Origin: Angiostrongylus vasorum
Lineage: Eukaryota > Nematoda > Chromadorea > Rhabditida > Metastrongylidae
Direction of reading: 5' to 3'
NCBI GenBank assembly: GCA_018806985.1
Contig: JADANN010000347.1
Location: 124,001 to 188,000, forward strand
DNA: 64,000 nt
The translations under genes and the position numbers were made by a program. The notes under the pieces were generated by a model that was not told the origin of the DNA, did no database searches, and saw only the letters and a program-made list of their open reading frames with translations. Shown here in pieces: positions 35,301-50,300 of the stretch. Within the stretch, counting starts at the first letter, position 1; each line of letters begins with the position of its first letter.

Positions 35301-38300
35301 TTATTAGGAAGAAACTGGGAACGACGTTTACGATTAGATGCTGGCCAAGTAGATAAAGTGGCTGGGATCATGTTCAACAGAACAAGAACTCCGGCGCAAA
35401 AGTTCGTCCTCAAGATTTTCGTTTCTCACTATTTGTAACTGTTTTCTTGTTAAATAGTGCAGTTTAAACGTCATTAAGTGTGTAGCAGCTATTAATCTCA
35501 TTGTTAGCCTTTTATATGCTACCAACTACAATATTTTCCCGTAGGATGTTATGTGAAATACAACCATAATGATGATGAGATATCTGCAAAACTCCGGACC
35601 ATAGGTGTCTGCTGTGGGGAACAAACGCGCTAGTGCCTTCCTAGTGGGCTAACTTGTTCACCACCACACTATGCGATTCCTTCGTTTCGCCTGTCTCTCA
35701 GCTAGTTTTGTTCCTGAACCTGTAGTCCAGAGTTTTGCAAATATCTCAACATCATTATGGTTATTAGTCTCATCATTTCAATAATTTTCATTCTAATTCT
35801 ATTTTTCTCGAATTTTACGCAGCTAAATATCCGCGAGATCGCTAACTTCCATATCCATTTTCTTTCCCCTTCTGGAATCTTGTAGGGAGTATTTGTAATC
35901 TTATATAAGAAAGACTACCATTCTCTATTATCCAATTATCGCTACATATTTTAACAGAAGCGTTGCCCTCATATCTGAGTTTGGTTTCACGCGGTGGACC
36001 ATTGAGCAGTTGCCGTCATCAATTGGTCTTTTGCTTGGTAGTATCATCGTTGGGCAACACACATCAACTGAGCTTTTTCAGTTCAAAAGACCACAGACTG
36101 TTTCGTGAGTTTTGGTTGTCGCGTACTGCTCTCGATTTTCAAGTTGAAGAAATTTCCAACGTTTTCAAATTTCCATCGGCAATAATGTCCACTGTGGTGG
36201 AACTACGATCGTTTTTCACAATGAAAGCAACTTTAGGAGCTTCCCACAGCCTGATGAAATGGCCCAAATCGCCCGAATTCGTTGGCCAAGGGATGTGCGT
36301 CGAGACAATGTAAGAGCAATGCTGGACAGTACGAAACCTGTGCTCATAGCCACCCAACATTTGTGAGCTATTTATGTCGTTGTTTTTGACGGAGATGTGT
36401 GTCTGAATAGTTCATGTCTTCTAAATTTTTTAAAACTTCGTTCCAATAAGTGGTTGTACTTACTAAAAGCGAAAATGTGAAGATGGATTCACTAACAGTT
36501 TTTATCTAGATTTATTTTCATGGTAGTTCGAAACAGTTCTAGGGATGCTGGAACAGACGGTGAAATTCGTGAAGCTCAGGAGCAGTTCCTTTTGGCAACA
36601 TGGACTCGCTATCTCTCTCAAGCATTTGGAAGAGCGTTCTTTACTTTTCGGTTAGCTCATCTGCGTACCAGATACAAATTTGCGATAATATTGTCCATTC
36701 CATATGTGCCTAAAATGAATTCTGTTATTGTAGAGGAGGTTTGGAAGACAGTATATGTTTCAAAGTGTTCTATCTTTTCCTACTACAACTTGCTGTTTTT
36801 TTTCAGCACTGTTCTACCTAATCCGGCGGAAGCCTTAACTGTGCCAGACCTATGTTTATCAGCGAGAATTTATCCATCCAATCTCACTTATGATCTTACA
36901 CTAACTGAGGTATATTTTTGTTCAACAATCGAAAGTTTGTTATACAGGACACATTTACTTCCATAGAAAAACCCAACACAATACAACAGTGGCTGACGTT
37001 TCGGCAGTATCGCCTTCGGAGCCTGGAAGGGTTTACTGATATACAATTTACTAGGCCAAACGCTTAAATAACACTTAGAAAAAGACGAAAAACTCTATGG
37101 CAATTACATGGTCAGCAGCTTCTCGAAAAACACCGCTTTTTTCGTGACTTCCAATGAGGAAAATTAGAACAGCTGATTATAGTCGCATATGGTTAGTGAA
37201 TGCACCGCCCCATATCCAAAATCACTTCGATGGTACGGGGATAGATCACGTGTTATCTCGGGGCATTCTTCCCTGCTATTCGTTATGGAGTTCTTGGCAC
37301 TTATCAAAAAAGCCTCGAGAAGTTTGCGCGTTGGTGTTTTGGGATCTTGTGCTGGCATAGCGATTTTTTTATATCAAAATCGTTCTCCGCTATGCTTTTA
37401 TATCCTATGCATTTCTATTGGGGTACTTTATCTTGCTTTTCGTTTACCATCTAGATGTTCTTTTATGCGGGTATATAAAGGTCTGCCCGTTTCGCCAATA
37501 TATTCATCTTCGTAGTTATTACAAGAGATCACGTATATCGTACCTGAACTCATGCAATCACCGTCCCTGCCCTAAGGGCGTATTCCAATTCTGAGGTTAA
37601 TAGAAAGTCGATTATGGGAACTGAGGTGTATTTTTCAAGCATTTGGTTCACTTATTCTATCCCTTTGTTATAAAAACATCATAGTCGTTACTCTAAATGA
37701 AATATTTTTCTGTTACTTGTTTGGTATTCAGTTCACGAATGACTCATATGCAGTAATCTTTCTATCCCCCCAAACAGTTTTTATTCGATTCGGACTTTGT
37801 TGGCTTGGAAAGTTTTACCTAGTTTTGGGGAACCCCTGTTAATGCGTTTCTGGGTTGGCACTACAGGCAAGTGTCGACACTTCTGGAAATAGTGAGGTTT
37901 GCAACATTGCGACAAGGATTTTTTTAAAGGCGGTATTTCCTACTGTAGAGTTAGTAATTGCCGGTTTTTTGGAAGCCTTTCTCGGCCAAGTTTTATACCA
38001 ACGTGTCGATTCCGAGAAATAGGGAGCTTTGTTGGTTTGGGGGCAACATCGAACCACTAGAAGTCGTACTTGGATTTCACGGCATCTTTAACCACTGCAA
38101 TCTATGAACACGAATTATTCCTATTATTGCATGCTTTAGTAGAACACACTTGAAATGTCCAATTATTGATTTACAGCATTTGAAGCATCTGCGAGAGTGG
38201 GGCGAGTTTTACAATGGTGTCTCTGCTGGTCTTTCCATTGTTGGAGCAGACGTGGCACGTGTTGATCATGAATGGCTTACATTATGCCATACTAATGACA

Positions 38301-41300
38301 AAGTAAGGGAACTGGTAGTTCGTTTTTATCTTGTTTAGAATAATTTGCGTAGAACTGGCGCTGAGGACATGTTGAGTAGACATGAGGCTTTGAGGACAAG
38401 TTTTACTTTCTGATTGTTGCTTATATTCTGACATGTCCATATCCTTAAAAAAGCGCTCGTCTTTCCTTTTTTTTGATTAACGCTAACTCTCTCCAGACTG
38501 ATGAACATAAAGTGGATAGATTTGCACTCTTTAGGTTTCAAAGGACATAAATTGATAAGCCAACACGAGGTTGACGAAGATGTTTATTCGACTAGGTTCA
38601 TCAGAGCCGATAGATCAATATCTTTATCATCCTCGTGTTAGCTTAAAAATCCAAGAAGGTGTTGATTATTAATACAGAGGTTAAATGACTGTCGGTCTGA
38701 AAAAGTACTTAAGTTGTGAAGATTTTCAGTCGATCATTCAAAAAAAAGCGTACTAAATAATGTGATTTGTGGTTTTATCTAGAAAATTGGAGGTTTCTGA
38801 CGTTATATAGGGGAATTTGTCATAGAAAACGAGAGACTGTAAAGGGTTAGGCTTATTATTTGAGATGAACACGTCCATCATGAAATATGTGAATAATCAA
38901 TATAATGAATCCTGTTAGCCAATGAAACCGTGTTGTCTAGTGAATTCTCACACAATTTTTTTTGTTTAGATTAGTCCTCCAACGGCGGCAGGCTTAATAT
39001 ACGCATTCGGAATGAATGGTCATCTACCGAATTTCAATATGTTCCACATCCATGAGGTTCTGGCATCACTTGACAAATTCCCATCAATAGCTCTCCTTCT
39101 TGGAATGGCAATGTCGAAAGTTGGAACAGGGGATCGACAAGTTGGTTATGTGATCAATAATAAGTTTCAAGGCTCTAGAATGGTATTGCTTTACGTGGTT
39201 GTTCTCTGAAAGATTCTTGGCTCGTACAGTTCTGCTGCCATTCTTGTATCACATTGCCTACAAAAACGAAACAAAACGAACTTTCCTGAACATGTGGTTT
39301 TACCTCAATACCTTAATATTTCAATCCAAATTGGAAAACAATATGAGATCGGATGTGTCGTCTACATAACATTCATCTTGAATGTCGTAGAGTGCTGGTC
39401 AATTCGATTCTCTGTGGAGTCCTGAGATACCCGAGATTTTTTCCCGAAGAAATCCGGTACCAATTTCCGACCCCGGAGGGATGATAGACTTGTTTGGCCC
39501 AGAGCGGGATCGAACTAACACCATGCTCGTAATGACCGTTATCACTACCGTTTTACCTGGTTACCTGGTCCGACATAACATAATGTATTGTTCTGAATGT
39601 TTGAAGGTACAGATAGTCTTCTCACTTTATTCTTTAGTTATTTAAAAACACATAAAAAAACGCGACAGTTGGTTACTGTTCGAAATCCATTAATATTTCT
39701 ATCATTTTTTAAAAATTACCTTCGTGTCGAAACGCATTAATCGTGATTTATCCACTACAGCTGGAAGTACTTTACTATCTCCCAGGTTTCTTTAATTGTA
39801 GTTCATCGTTATCTGTCGAGTGAAATGCTTATTACTCACTTCTTCTTTATCTCTTTCTTATTTTATACGATCCTTCTTCACGTCTACTCTGTGGATCCCA
39901 GCACTTCTCATATTCGATTCGTTTTCTCGTATCTGTCATCCATGAAGGTCTTCCAAATTTTACGTGTGGCTTCGGCGACTGCTTGAGGATTTTGATTTGA
40001 CATTTCATTTCGAATATCATAGAAGGCTGGTCGAGGCAGAGAGTGATTTTTTTCCCGAACAAGTCCAGTACCAATTTCCGGACCCCGGAGGTACGGAAGG
40101 CTTCGTGAGCCCGGTGCGGAGTCAAACTATCACCGTGCTCATGCATCACTATCTCTGTGTTTTCCGCCCTCTTACGACGCACTTAGTATAATTGTACATC
40201 AAAGTGACGTTATAATTAGAAGTAAAAGAAGTAGAAATTGTACAAGTTAATTTCTATCATTCAGTCCATCATCTTGGAATTTGTATGGATTCATATTATA
40301 ATTATTGCCAATTATGGATGGAATTGCTTTAAGTGTTCTCCCTAATGTTGTAGACGACTATTTTAAAGGTGTACCAGATTCTGTTATCATCAAGAATAAT
40401 CACGTTTCTACTACTTTGTCGTTCGTATTAAAAGTGCCTATAATTTGCAGCAGAAACATAGGCTTTCGATATTTTATAACATATTACCTCATATCTATTC
40501 AGATAATCTTTAGGTACATAAAATGCTCACGACACATTTGCCATTTCTTATGGGACCTACAATGTTGAACCTGAAGATCGATCCATTGATTCAGACGAGT
40601 GCTGTCTCGGGTCTTGGCTTGTTATTTGCACAAACGGGCCACACCAACGTCGTGAACAAACTTCTCAATGAGGTTATAATCTTATTACTTCTATTATTAA
40701 ATAATTTAACATCATTACGTCATTACTATTATTTACACGGCCTTCACATCTACTGTGCGGGCCCTAGCAGTTCTTGCACTCGATTCGTTTCCTCGCATCC
40801 ATCATTCAAGATGGTCTTTGAACTTTTCGCTTCTGGGTTCGGCTGCTGTTTGAGAACTGTCGTTTTGTTCACAAATGTCGTTTAACGCAGGTCAAGTATA
40901 TTCTCCGTGGTGTCCTGGTCTAGCCGTTCTAGAGCACTCCGACTTGGCTTACAAGTTGTAATCTGTTCCTGGAAGTCTGCCATCAATTTCCCGGCTCTGG
41001 AGGGATGAAAGACTTGGTGAGACTGGAAAGGGGGTAGAACCAGCACTGTAGTCGTGATAGAAGGAATCAGTAATACTGCGTTACATGTCCACAAACGAGA
41101 TTATAGTAGAAGCATTAGTCCAGCTCCTGTTTTTTAAGCGTTGTTCGTGATCATGGGAAAGGACTAATTTTTTTTTGCCCGGAAAGCAATTTCCTTCTAA
41201 CATGTTTCCTTTCATATTCACAACACGGCTAATTTTTGGTGGTTGCGACATGAGACAAGGTAGAATTTTTCGCCGTGCGGAGCATATATTGATATCAATG

Positions 41301-44300
41301 AGATTTTAAGTGACATCATAGCAGGCACAGCCAAGTAACTTCCTCATCGGTAATAAGTAAGGAACTGAAGCTGGATTCACAGATGCGGAAAATCTCGTAC
41401 CAGTAGATTTTTTCTCCAATTATGAAATGTAGAAGATAGCTACCCTAAGATTAGGACCGGTTCGAAATTTTTTGCTGATGGAAGTCATTGTCGTAGTAGA
41501 ATGAAGAATCGCAAAGAAAGCTTGTACACCGATAAAACAGTAAAATCATAATGCATTGGATTCAATGCACACTGTCCAGGATGTGTTGTTGAAACTTTGT
41601 TAATAGCGTACTATGAGGTATACTTCAATAGCTCCCGAAATTTTCCTACAGATATCTGGAACTGGTGCAAACGTTTGCAAATCCGATTTTTGCTGTGCGA
41701 AAAGCTGCAAGTTTCGAAGGTCACAATTTGCTCATTTGTAAGTAGGATACAGGTCGAATATCTCCTTGCATCTATAATGCACCGGATGCTCGTTTAATTC
41801 GAATATATAAGAATTTTAAGTTTTTTTTTCGTCTTTTTCTTACCATTAGTGGCAAAAAGAAAACTACTGAAGAAAGAAAACGGTAATTGTTGTAGTATAT
41901 TAATATTGCTGTATTACGTATATCCGTTTTCACAAAGATTATTACAACTGGCATAATCTTTCCATACGTTGCAGATGCTTGATACAACTTACGTAGCTCC
42001 AACCAGTCTGTTGCTTTTTTATTTTTCTCGAGACGCATGAGACGCTTTTTTAACTGTTGTGAGGTTCATGTTTCGACCACGAAAGTAGTTGCTCAGAGGG
42101 GTTGTTGTCCGGCAGGATTCGACTGCTTTCCCAGTAATGTTAGCAACTGTCGTGCTTATGTGAGCATTATATAGATATGAACCCTATTTCGAATTCTTTT
42201 TAAAAATTGCTTTTGAAAAACTTTTTTGAAAAAAAAGGACAGTTTCATTGTTGAAACAGCGTTTTGTAAAAAATATATACATGCATTCAAAGCAGCTAAG
42301 TATGAGGTCTGCTATCACTTGTATCATCTGTAGTCCCGTTGATCGTCGAGTGACTGGAGCACTTGCAAGTAAGTCTCTCACTTTTTCCCTATCGCGCGCA
42401 AGAGTAGCCCAGTGGGTTCTGCTCGCTCTGGGACTCCTTGAGTATCATATCTTTCTTCTTGGCTATTCATGAAGAACTCTGACCATCGGGCCGGTGGTCT
42501 TCCTGCAGTGCGTTTGAAATCCAGAAGAATCCAGTCACTAACGGCTCTTGTCCATCGGTTGTCATTCACACGCATTACGTGTCCAGCCCACCTTATTTTC
42601 GACTGTTTGGCGCACAGAGCGGCATCTCTGATTTTGATCGTTGACGCAGGTCGGAGCTTCGGATCCCATCCCTTACTTGTGTGAAACGGGATACTCCTAG
42701 TATCGTCCTTTCGACTGCGCGTTCGATAACGCTAAGTGATCTTTCATCCTGCTTACGCAAACGCAACAACCAGGTTTCTGACGGATACGTTAGGGCAGGA
42801 AGTACCGTTGAGTCGAAAAGCTGGGCAAGGAGTCGGGTGTTCTTTGTTCTCCCCCAATACATCCTCGATATTCTTGAAAGCTCCCCAAGCCGCTCGTCTC
42901 CTTCTGCTCAACTCTGGAGCTAAGTCGTTCATCATATTCATTTCCCGACCTAGATAGACATAACTGGAGCATTCGGAGATATTGTTCCGTTGAGCGTGAA
43001 TGGGGCATACGAAAGCAGTCCGTTCCTCATGAACATTGTTTTTGTGAGATTTAGTCGACGATCAGTCTTTCCCCCAGGGTTTATCAAAGTAGGCAAGTAT
43101 ACGTTCCGCTTGGCTAATGTTTGGTGTTGTAAGGACGATGTCATCAGCAAAGCGAAGATGAAGTAATTGCAGACCATTGATTTTCACTGCCATATTATCC
43201 TATTACAGTGTTCGCATGACGTTCTGGAAGGTGGCGGTAAATAATTTTGGCGAGATGGTATTGCTTTGCCTAACTTCTCTTTCGACGTCACTCTCAATGT
43301 CGTTGTAGAGTAGTGATATACTGGTTGTGAAATTTTTGTACAGCTCACGAAGAATCTTTGTGTACTGAGTAAGGACTCCTTGACTATCAAGGGCTTCCAT
43401 AACTGGTTCTATCTCAGTTGAATCGAATGCCTTCTGTAAATCGGTGAAAGTGAGACATAGCGGTCTTTTGTACTGTCGCGATACTTCAGTGATTCTTGTT
43501 ATCGTGTGGATGTGGTTCATCGTACTAAATCCTTTTCCAAACCCTGCTTGCTCTTATGGCTGCGCATTGTTCAGTGTGCTACCAATCCTGTTCAGGATGA
43601 CTCGAATGAAAAGATTGTAGACGATAGACAGCAGGCAGATAGGGGCGGTAATTGCTGATATCGTGGAGGTCAGCCTTCTCGAACTTTAGCACGGTCTTGC
43701 TGGTCTTCCATTGAGTAGAGACCTTGCATTCACACAGGTACCGTGTGAAAAACCAAGCCAGTGTGTTTACGAGGACTGGAGAAAGGTTCTTCATGTGTTC
43801 TGCTCTTATCGTGTCCGGATCTGGTGCTGTTCGACTTTTTCACCGACGAAATGGAATGTCGGATTTCGGAAGGTAGAGAGAACCGGCGGTACAACATATC
43901 CATCCTCCTTTATTTCATATGATGGATGGTGGACCTAGCTACCGAAGAGATCTTAGTAGTATTCGTGAATTATTTTCTTCATTGCCTTTCTGGACGCTGT
44001 AACTGCTCCGCCTGGGCGTCGGATTGGAATCGTCTTGGTCTTCTAATTGACGAAGCTTCGGTGTGCTTTGCGAATGCTTTTCTCAGCCTCTGCAGCTTCG
44101 ACCATCACTGCTGCTTTTTTTCTCTTTGAGATCTTTTTTTATCATCTATCTGCATTGTTTTGCATGTTAGAACGTTAGTACTCGGTTGCCTGCAGCTCGT
44201 GCGATTCCATGCTGGCATATGAGTTCGAGTGTTTCTGTAGACAGACGTCTCTTGGTGACTTTCTAACTCTCAGGTTTCATAGCGCTAACGTGAAGATGTT

Positions 44301-47300
44301 GAATGAGCCGATCATATTCTTCGTTGATTTTATCGACAACGGCATCATCCCAACAACCGATTGAAGAATTAAGTCGCCGTTTATGGTGGTTTTTTGGCTT
44401 CGTTTTTTGAATCTAGCGGCTTTTTCTCCTTTTTGCGATAAATGGAATCTTGCACGATGGAGGCGGTGGTCTGATCCCATATAGAATTTTGAGACGACAG
44501 CGGCATCGGTTAGACAAAACCTTCGGTTTACTATGATATGATCTATTTCGTTATGGTACGTTCCATTGGGAGACTCTCACGTCCAGGGTTGAGGGTGCGT
44601 CTTCTGGAATTGCGAGTTACCATGGACGGTCTTGGTCGCCATTATAAACTTGTTCACCATGTTCGTTCCATTCTAATCCATGGGTCCCATTGTGACGTTC
44701 TTCTTGGTCCAATCTTGGCGTTGAAATCTCCAATGATCTTGAAGAATGTGTGGTCTTCTCTGTAGAACTTCTCCAAGTCCATACAGAATGCTTCGACTTC
44801 TTCCTCGTCATAGCTCGATGACGGCTCGCAAACGACAAAGATTGCCAAAGCCGGAATTGATCCACGTGTTTTTAATCGTAAACACCCGATTCGGGTTGTA
44901 AGCTGTTCGAATGAATCGATGTTCAAGACAAACTCGTGTAGACGAGATCGCCGACGCCTCCGACTCCTCTACTGTCGCATGTTTCGAGGAACAGTTTTGC
45001 TCCGGTGTCATAGACGGCGTTGAATGACTGGCGTCGTCTCGTCTTGGCCAGGCCTGTGACTTCGTACCTTATTCTTCTTGCTTGCCTGTGCAAGTCTTCT
45101 ATCGAGGACTCGGATGCAAGTGTGCGTGCATTGTGGGTACATATTGTCTTCGTTAGTCATTATTCGTCACCTTAGTTCTTCGTGATCCAGGGAGCTTCCA
45201 TTGTCTCCGAGATTTTAGCAGCCTCTCCATATTCGTGCTACCCAACGCTGCCGAATTGGGGCCTCTTTGGGGGTCAGGGGAATGAAGCCCGTTTCTTTCA
45301 CTGTTTTTAGCTTTTTGATACCCACGTTTAGCTTGCTGCGCCCTGAACGTGGGGGCTGTGTATACTCACGGGTGGCTTGCCAGGCTTTCCCAGAGTGGAC
45401 ATGGAGCTTATTTGTTGGAGGCGACTTCTAACCGCTTCCCATATACTTCCCTATCACTTGATTGCAGGCTTTTGGCAGAATTGACTCGTAGAATGCAATC
45501 CGCATAAACGAGAACTTACCCACACACGCATGCATGAATACGCGTCGTAAATACAGAATGTATGTGCCAAAGCGGCGCAGCAGAAACAGGGAGTCCTTAC
45601 CGTAGAGCCACCTGCGTCTCAGGGAAGCAAAGGTCGTTTTTGGTCCGCGATTAACCCGTATCTGCCACCTGGGGACACGCTACGTGGCCTCGCGAGGGAC
45701 TGACGGGCTCGAAATCTCTCATATGAGGGAGATCCGTGGGAGGTCTGCTATAGGTCTAAAAATTCTTCAGCTCCTTATCAATCTTGAAGTTGTCGTTAGC
45801 TATTGATAAATTAGCGTCGAGCATCATGTGTTAAAAACTTCGTTTCATTTTTAATGGGCTCTGCAAGTTCAAAACAGAATGTTGACGGTAGCGAAGATCT
45901 CGGCTTTGTTAATACTGTCGAAATTTTTTCTCATAAATTTTGCCGATCGTAGCAACATCTCAGAAAACAGCGAGAGGTCTAGGAGGGTTCCTTCTTTCTT
46001 TGGAAAGGCGATTATCGCTGGGAACATATTGGAACGATCTTTTGCGAAATTTTGGTGTAAAGGTGAAATGAGCGAGGAATTGTTTTTGATTCTCCATTTC
46101 CGTGGTGTAAATTTCAGCATTGTACAGTCCAGTCGAGAGGAAGACTTCTATAGTTGTGACCTATTATAGATGGTCTTGTTGGTCCCGGTTAAGTAGAGAT
46201 TCTTTCATTTCAGTCAATGTCTCCTTTTTATTCATAAGCTAATACGATGTTTATGTCAAACGTTATCCTGGTAGAATTTCGGCGTGTTAGATTTCTAGGG
46301 GCCGCGATGATTGGAGTCGATTGTCCATAGCCGTTCGCTTTATGATGTGGGTTTCAGCGAGTGGAATCATCTGAGCTGTTGCACCGCTGGAATGAAGTAA
46401 CCTCACTCAGTGCCTGCCTTTCATCCAGGATGGTTTTTGGTTGAGTGATTGTCGGTTTTTACGCGGTTATTTTTCTACAGTCCGTCATCCATCGTGCAGC
46501 AGTTGGTATTAGATTAGCTTGCATATACCGAAGTAATATTTTTAAAAAATTCGCTCACTACTCTCCGATTGGTTTTGGCAATGAAATTGTTGATTGTGTG
46601 TCTATTAAGAATGTCTCGAACTCGTGTTTGTCCTGACTTTATATCGGCGCGCAGACGATGAAGCTAGTTAATGTACGTATTTGCCTACATTTGTTGCGAT
46701 GTTCATCATGAAAGTTGTCACTATTTTTTTATTTTGAAGACTCCAGGTTTCAACGTAACCGTAATTGGAGGTAAAGAATCAGGAGTGGAATCAGACTGGA
46801 TTCCACAAGAATGAACGAGATTCTTTCCGAGTGGCTGTGAAACATAGATGGGTTTAGGCAGAGCAAAACAAGTATATTACATTAGTACAGCTGCCAAAAA
46901 AACGCGAAAAAAAATAAAAAACAGTTTTCAACGGCTTATATGAAGAATGGATTTGCCTTGTACTGAGAAATTAAATGGAAGTTCCATTCATCTGTGTTAT
47001 ACACTGTAGCTTCCTAGTACTATCTCCTTAGCCAAAGGAAGCGAAGACTATTACACTTTCTGTATAAGTAGCTGTCTTAGTTTTGTGGGTACACATAAAA
47101 GGCTAATTTGTTTGATGAAATTGCGAGAGCGCTTACGTGTATTCCCTTGTTACTTGATTCTAGGCCTTTATCAGAGTCGACGTGCGGGATATAATCAGGA
47201 TACACGTAGACACTTCTTTGTATATATCCGTGAGTATGATTTCGTGTATATGAAAGGCATAATTATTAAAGTCTGCAGTAACCAATAATGTATCCTTTGG

Positions 47301-50300
47301 AAGGTCGATGAAAATGGTTGCTTTGGTCGGTGTATAACTCTTATCCGAATCCTGAAACAGTGTCACTTAACTCAACTGCCAACTAACCCCCTTCGAGATC
47401 CTTCATATTTGGGAAATTATAAGAGTCGTGGATGTTCTAAGATAGCGGTGAATAACGTCACTGAGTGTGCGATCGCTCCTTTTGTGTTGTTGATGTGCTT
47501 ATGTGACCCGTGCAATTCTTTTTGGGTGTTTTGAGCCAGCAATTTTACATATGTTTTCAGATTGGGAAATCTTTACGTGCTGATGAGGAACCGTCAACAG
47601 AATTACCTGCGTACAAACTTAGCGCTGGTTTTGCAATTGGTCTGATATGTCTTGGCCTAGGTGAGGCACTCTTTGTCTGGAACTTAAATGTGTTGATATC
47701 CCCCATGGTCAATGGGCGCGTGTGGCGCAGTGGTTGGAGGCGCCGTGCAATACGCCATGGAATCGGTCCCCCACGCCCATGGCCCACCAAGCCTTCCATC
47801 CCTCCGGGTTGGCAAATTGGTGCCAGACTTGTCCGGGAGGATAGCAGCACTGGCTCGATACATCGGCAGGCCACCTCGAGTCATTGTAAAGCCAGTTTTG
47901 CATTCAGTCACCTCCAAACGATGCTTAGTGAGGTCGAATGGATGGCGCATCCGTCAGGGGATTGATCAACGCCGGGATCTTTAGCTTTTTTATCATGTGG
48001 TCGCTTGTTCAGCAAGATTTCTGTCTGCTTAAAAATTCATATTATAAAAAGAAACTCGAAAACAATTTTCGACGCAAGTTATGTTTTGAAATGGTTAGCT
48101 TCTGTTTTGGACAAGTCTGCAGAAATGATTTTCTAAGCTTATAACAGTTAAGGAGATGAAATCGCAGAAGCAAGACCTCCGTTCAAGCAACCTCTGCCCT
48201 CCATTCCTGATCGACTGCGAACATTGATGATAGGTGGACCGAGGGCAAGTTTCTTTAAATTAAAACTTTCTTTCGTCCTTATTCGTAAATAATATACTCA
48301 GTTTTGTGTTTCACGACGAATCTCGTACATTTGGTTTTAATTTTGTTGCCATTATCGTGAAAAAGAACTCAGAAGTATTTAATGAGGTCTGTAAATATAA
48401 TTATACATTTACTTATATATTTGTAAGACCCGACGAGACCCATTTGTCTTGTGTTGCAACAGTAGTTTCTAAATTCTTTCGTTCATACCATGATGTGAAC
48501 TTAATACAAATGAACTGCTAATATCTAACGATTGTGAAAGAATCATAGGCACGTACTTTAGTGGAAAAGCAGCTGTTAGTGGGAGCGATTAGCCATGGCT
48601 AACTCGTCTTGGCACTATAAACCAACGACAGCTTCGTTGAGGCACATTGTTCCTTTGAGGACGGTACACTTACTTTGACAGTCGTTGCGATATGAGACGC
48701 TACAAGCACTCGTTTTCCGACTCGTTATTGTTATCTCCCGTAGAATGTGCTTTTTTTTGCGCATTAACAGAAGCTAAGATCCTAATACGCTAACGCTGCT
48801 GTTTTATGCAACCAGTGTGAGCTGCTTAGACTTCGAAATATTACATCTACGAAGCTAAATCCAGTGTCTTAACACTGCGGACCGTGCTGGTTTTCTATAA
48901 CCATCTCATAATTTTTTGATAAATAGGGAAGTTCAGGAGTTGGCAACTCGATAGACTAGTGCAAGTGGCTTTGCTCTGTCGGCTTAGGGGTGTACACAAT
49001 TTTTATTATTTTCTGCTCTACCAGCCTAGTACAGTCGGCGGGTGCTATAATACTCACAGAGGACGTTGACGTTCAACAAGGGTGGCTTCAGAAAGTTCTT
49101 TCATAAGCTATTACTGGATTTTACTAAACATCACATCAAGAACGACCTGGTAATAGGCGATATTTGGCGCCACAAGATTTAAGAAAAGGTGCTCACAAAT
49201 TGAAGACGGTAGCTTGATGGAAATCTTTTGGAAAGGATACACAAGCCAGTATTTGTTCGAGCTAATGTTCGAGTTCGGAGTAAGCACAGTCACTGCTGAA
49301 GACTGTGCACATGCTTCACATGCTTGATGTGCTAGACCATACAGTGATTAGTTTATGAAATAATAGAGAACTTATGACGATATTATAGACTTGCATTTAA
49401 TATTAAACCGAGGAGTATACGCGCCATATGGCCTGTTCGAAGTTTCGAAGTTCAGCGTATTTACTACGAAATGAAATTTGGAATTTAGCAATTGAGATGA
49501 GGAAGAGTATGACTAATCACATTAACTTAATTGTTTTTCAATGTACCTTACCCACTTCGTCAGAATTTGCGCGGATGCGAAGTACTTGCAGAAATTTGCT
49601 GCAATCCACAAAATATCTGTATTCCCGAATCGTGCTTCCCAGATCAATCCTGTTGACGGGTGATTGCTAATGGCACTGGTAGATGGAAAAACTAGCTGAG
49701 GGAAACAGGGAACGGACGCCCATGGTGTGGTGATGAATGCGTCAGCCCCGGAAAGACTAATAGCGCTTTCGTTCCCCACTGCAAAAGTCTGCGGTCCGAA
49801 GTTTTTCAAGTATCTCAGCATCATTGTGGTTGTATTTCACATAATACCTTGCGGTGGAAAATTGTGGTAGGCACTAATTAAAAAGTTAGTATTGTCATAT
49901 CTCTCCTTCTTTTCGCAGTTGTCAACAACTATCCTAATTTTCAGAACAGATGCGTGTTTATTCAACCCCAGTTGCTAACGTGTTCAGATGTTCAGGCCAC
50001 AACCATGACTTCGCAAGAAAATAGATCCAATCATGTTAGGGTTGGTATCTTTATTCAAAATTTCTATACAATGGCTATAATATCAGTACTTTAATGGCTG
50101 AGATATTCCTGAATTTGAGTTTTCTTCAAAGGGAATTTCTGTTAGTTTAGGAGGGCACTAATGTGAACGTGCACATGACTGCTCATCCAGCTACGATTGC
50201 CCTAGGATTGATGTATATGCGCACAGGAAATTTGGAAATTGCTAGAGACCTAGAACTGCCGGCCACAATATCTATGCTTGAAGAAATACGTCCTGATGTG

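Larger units (their letters stand above)
42312..45742 (-). mobile_element. RTE-type non-LTR retrotransposon, copy 2
   Basis: Same structure as copy 1: 5' leader (45742-45150), AP-like endonuclease (about 45010-44270), RT (about 43940-43100) and C-terminal domain (42950-42380). The 3' end carries ATGATACA/GTGATA repeats. Motif C is intact here (LRFADDIVL near 43140), but stops and frameshifts still break the frame. It is inserted antisense in the APC1 intron 40673-47560. The small indels that differ between the copies show they have decayed independently. Confidence 0.9.

Noticed and set aside
45869..46169. Overlapping ORFs on both strands in the large APC1 intron
   Set aside because: No recognisable motif on either strand and no phase-compatible splice sites with the APC1 exons at 40672 and 47561, which join directly.
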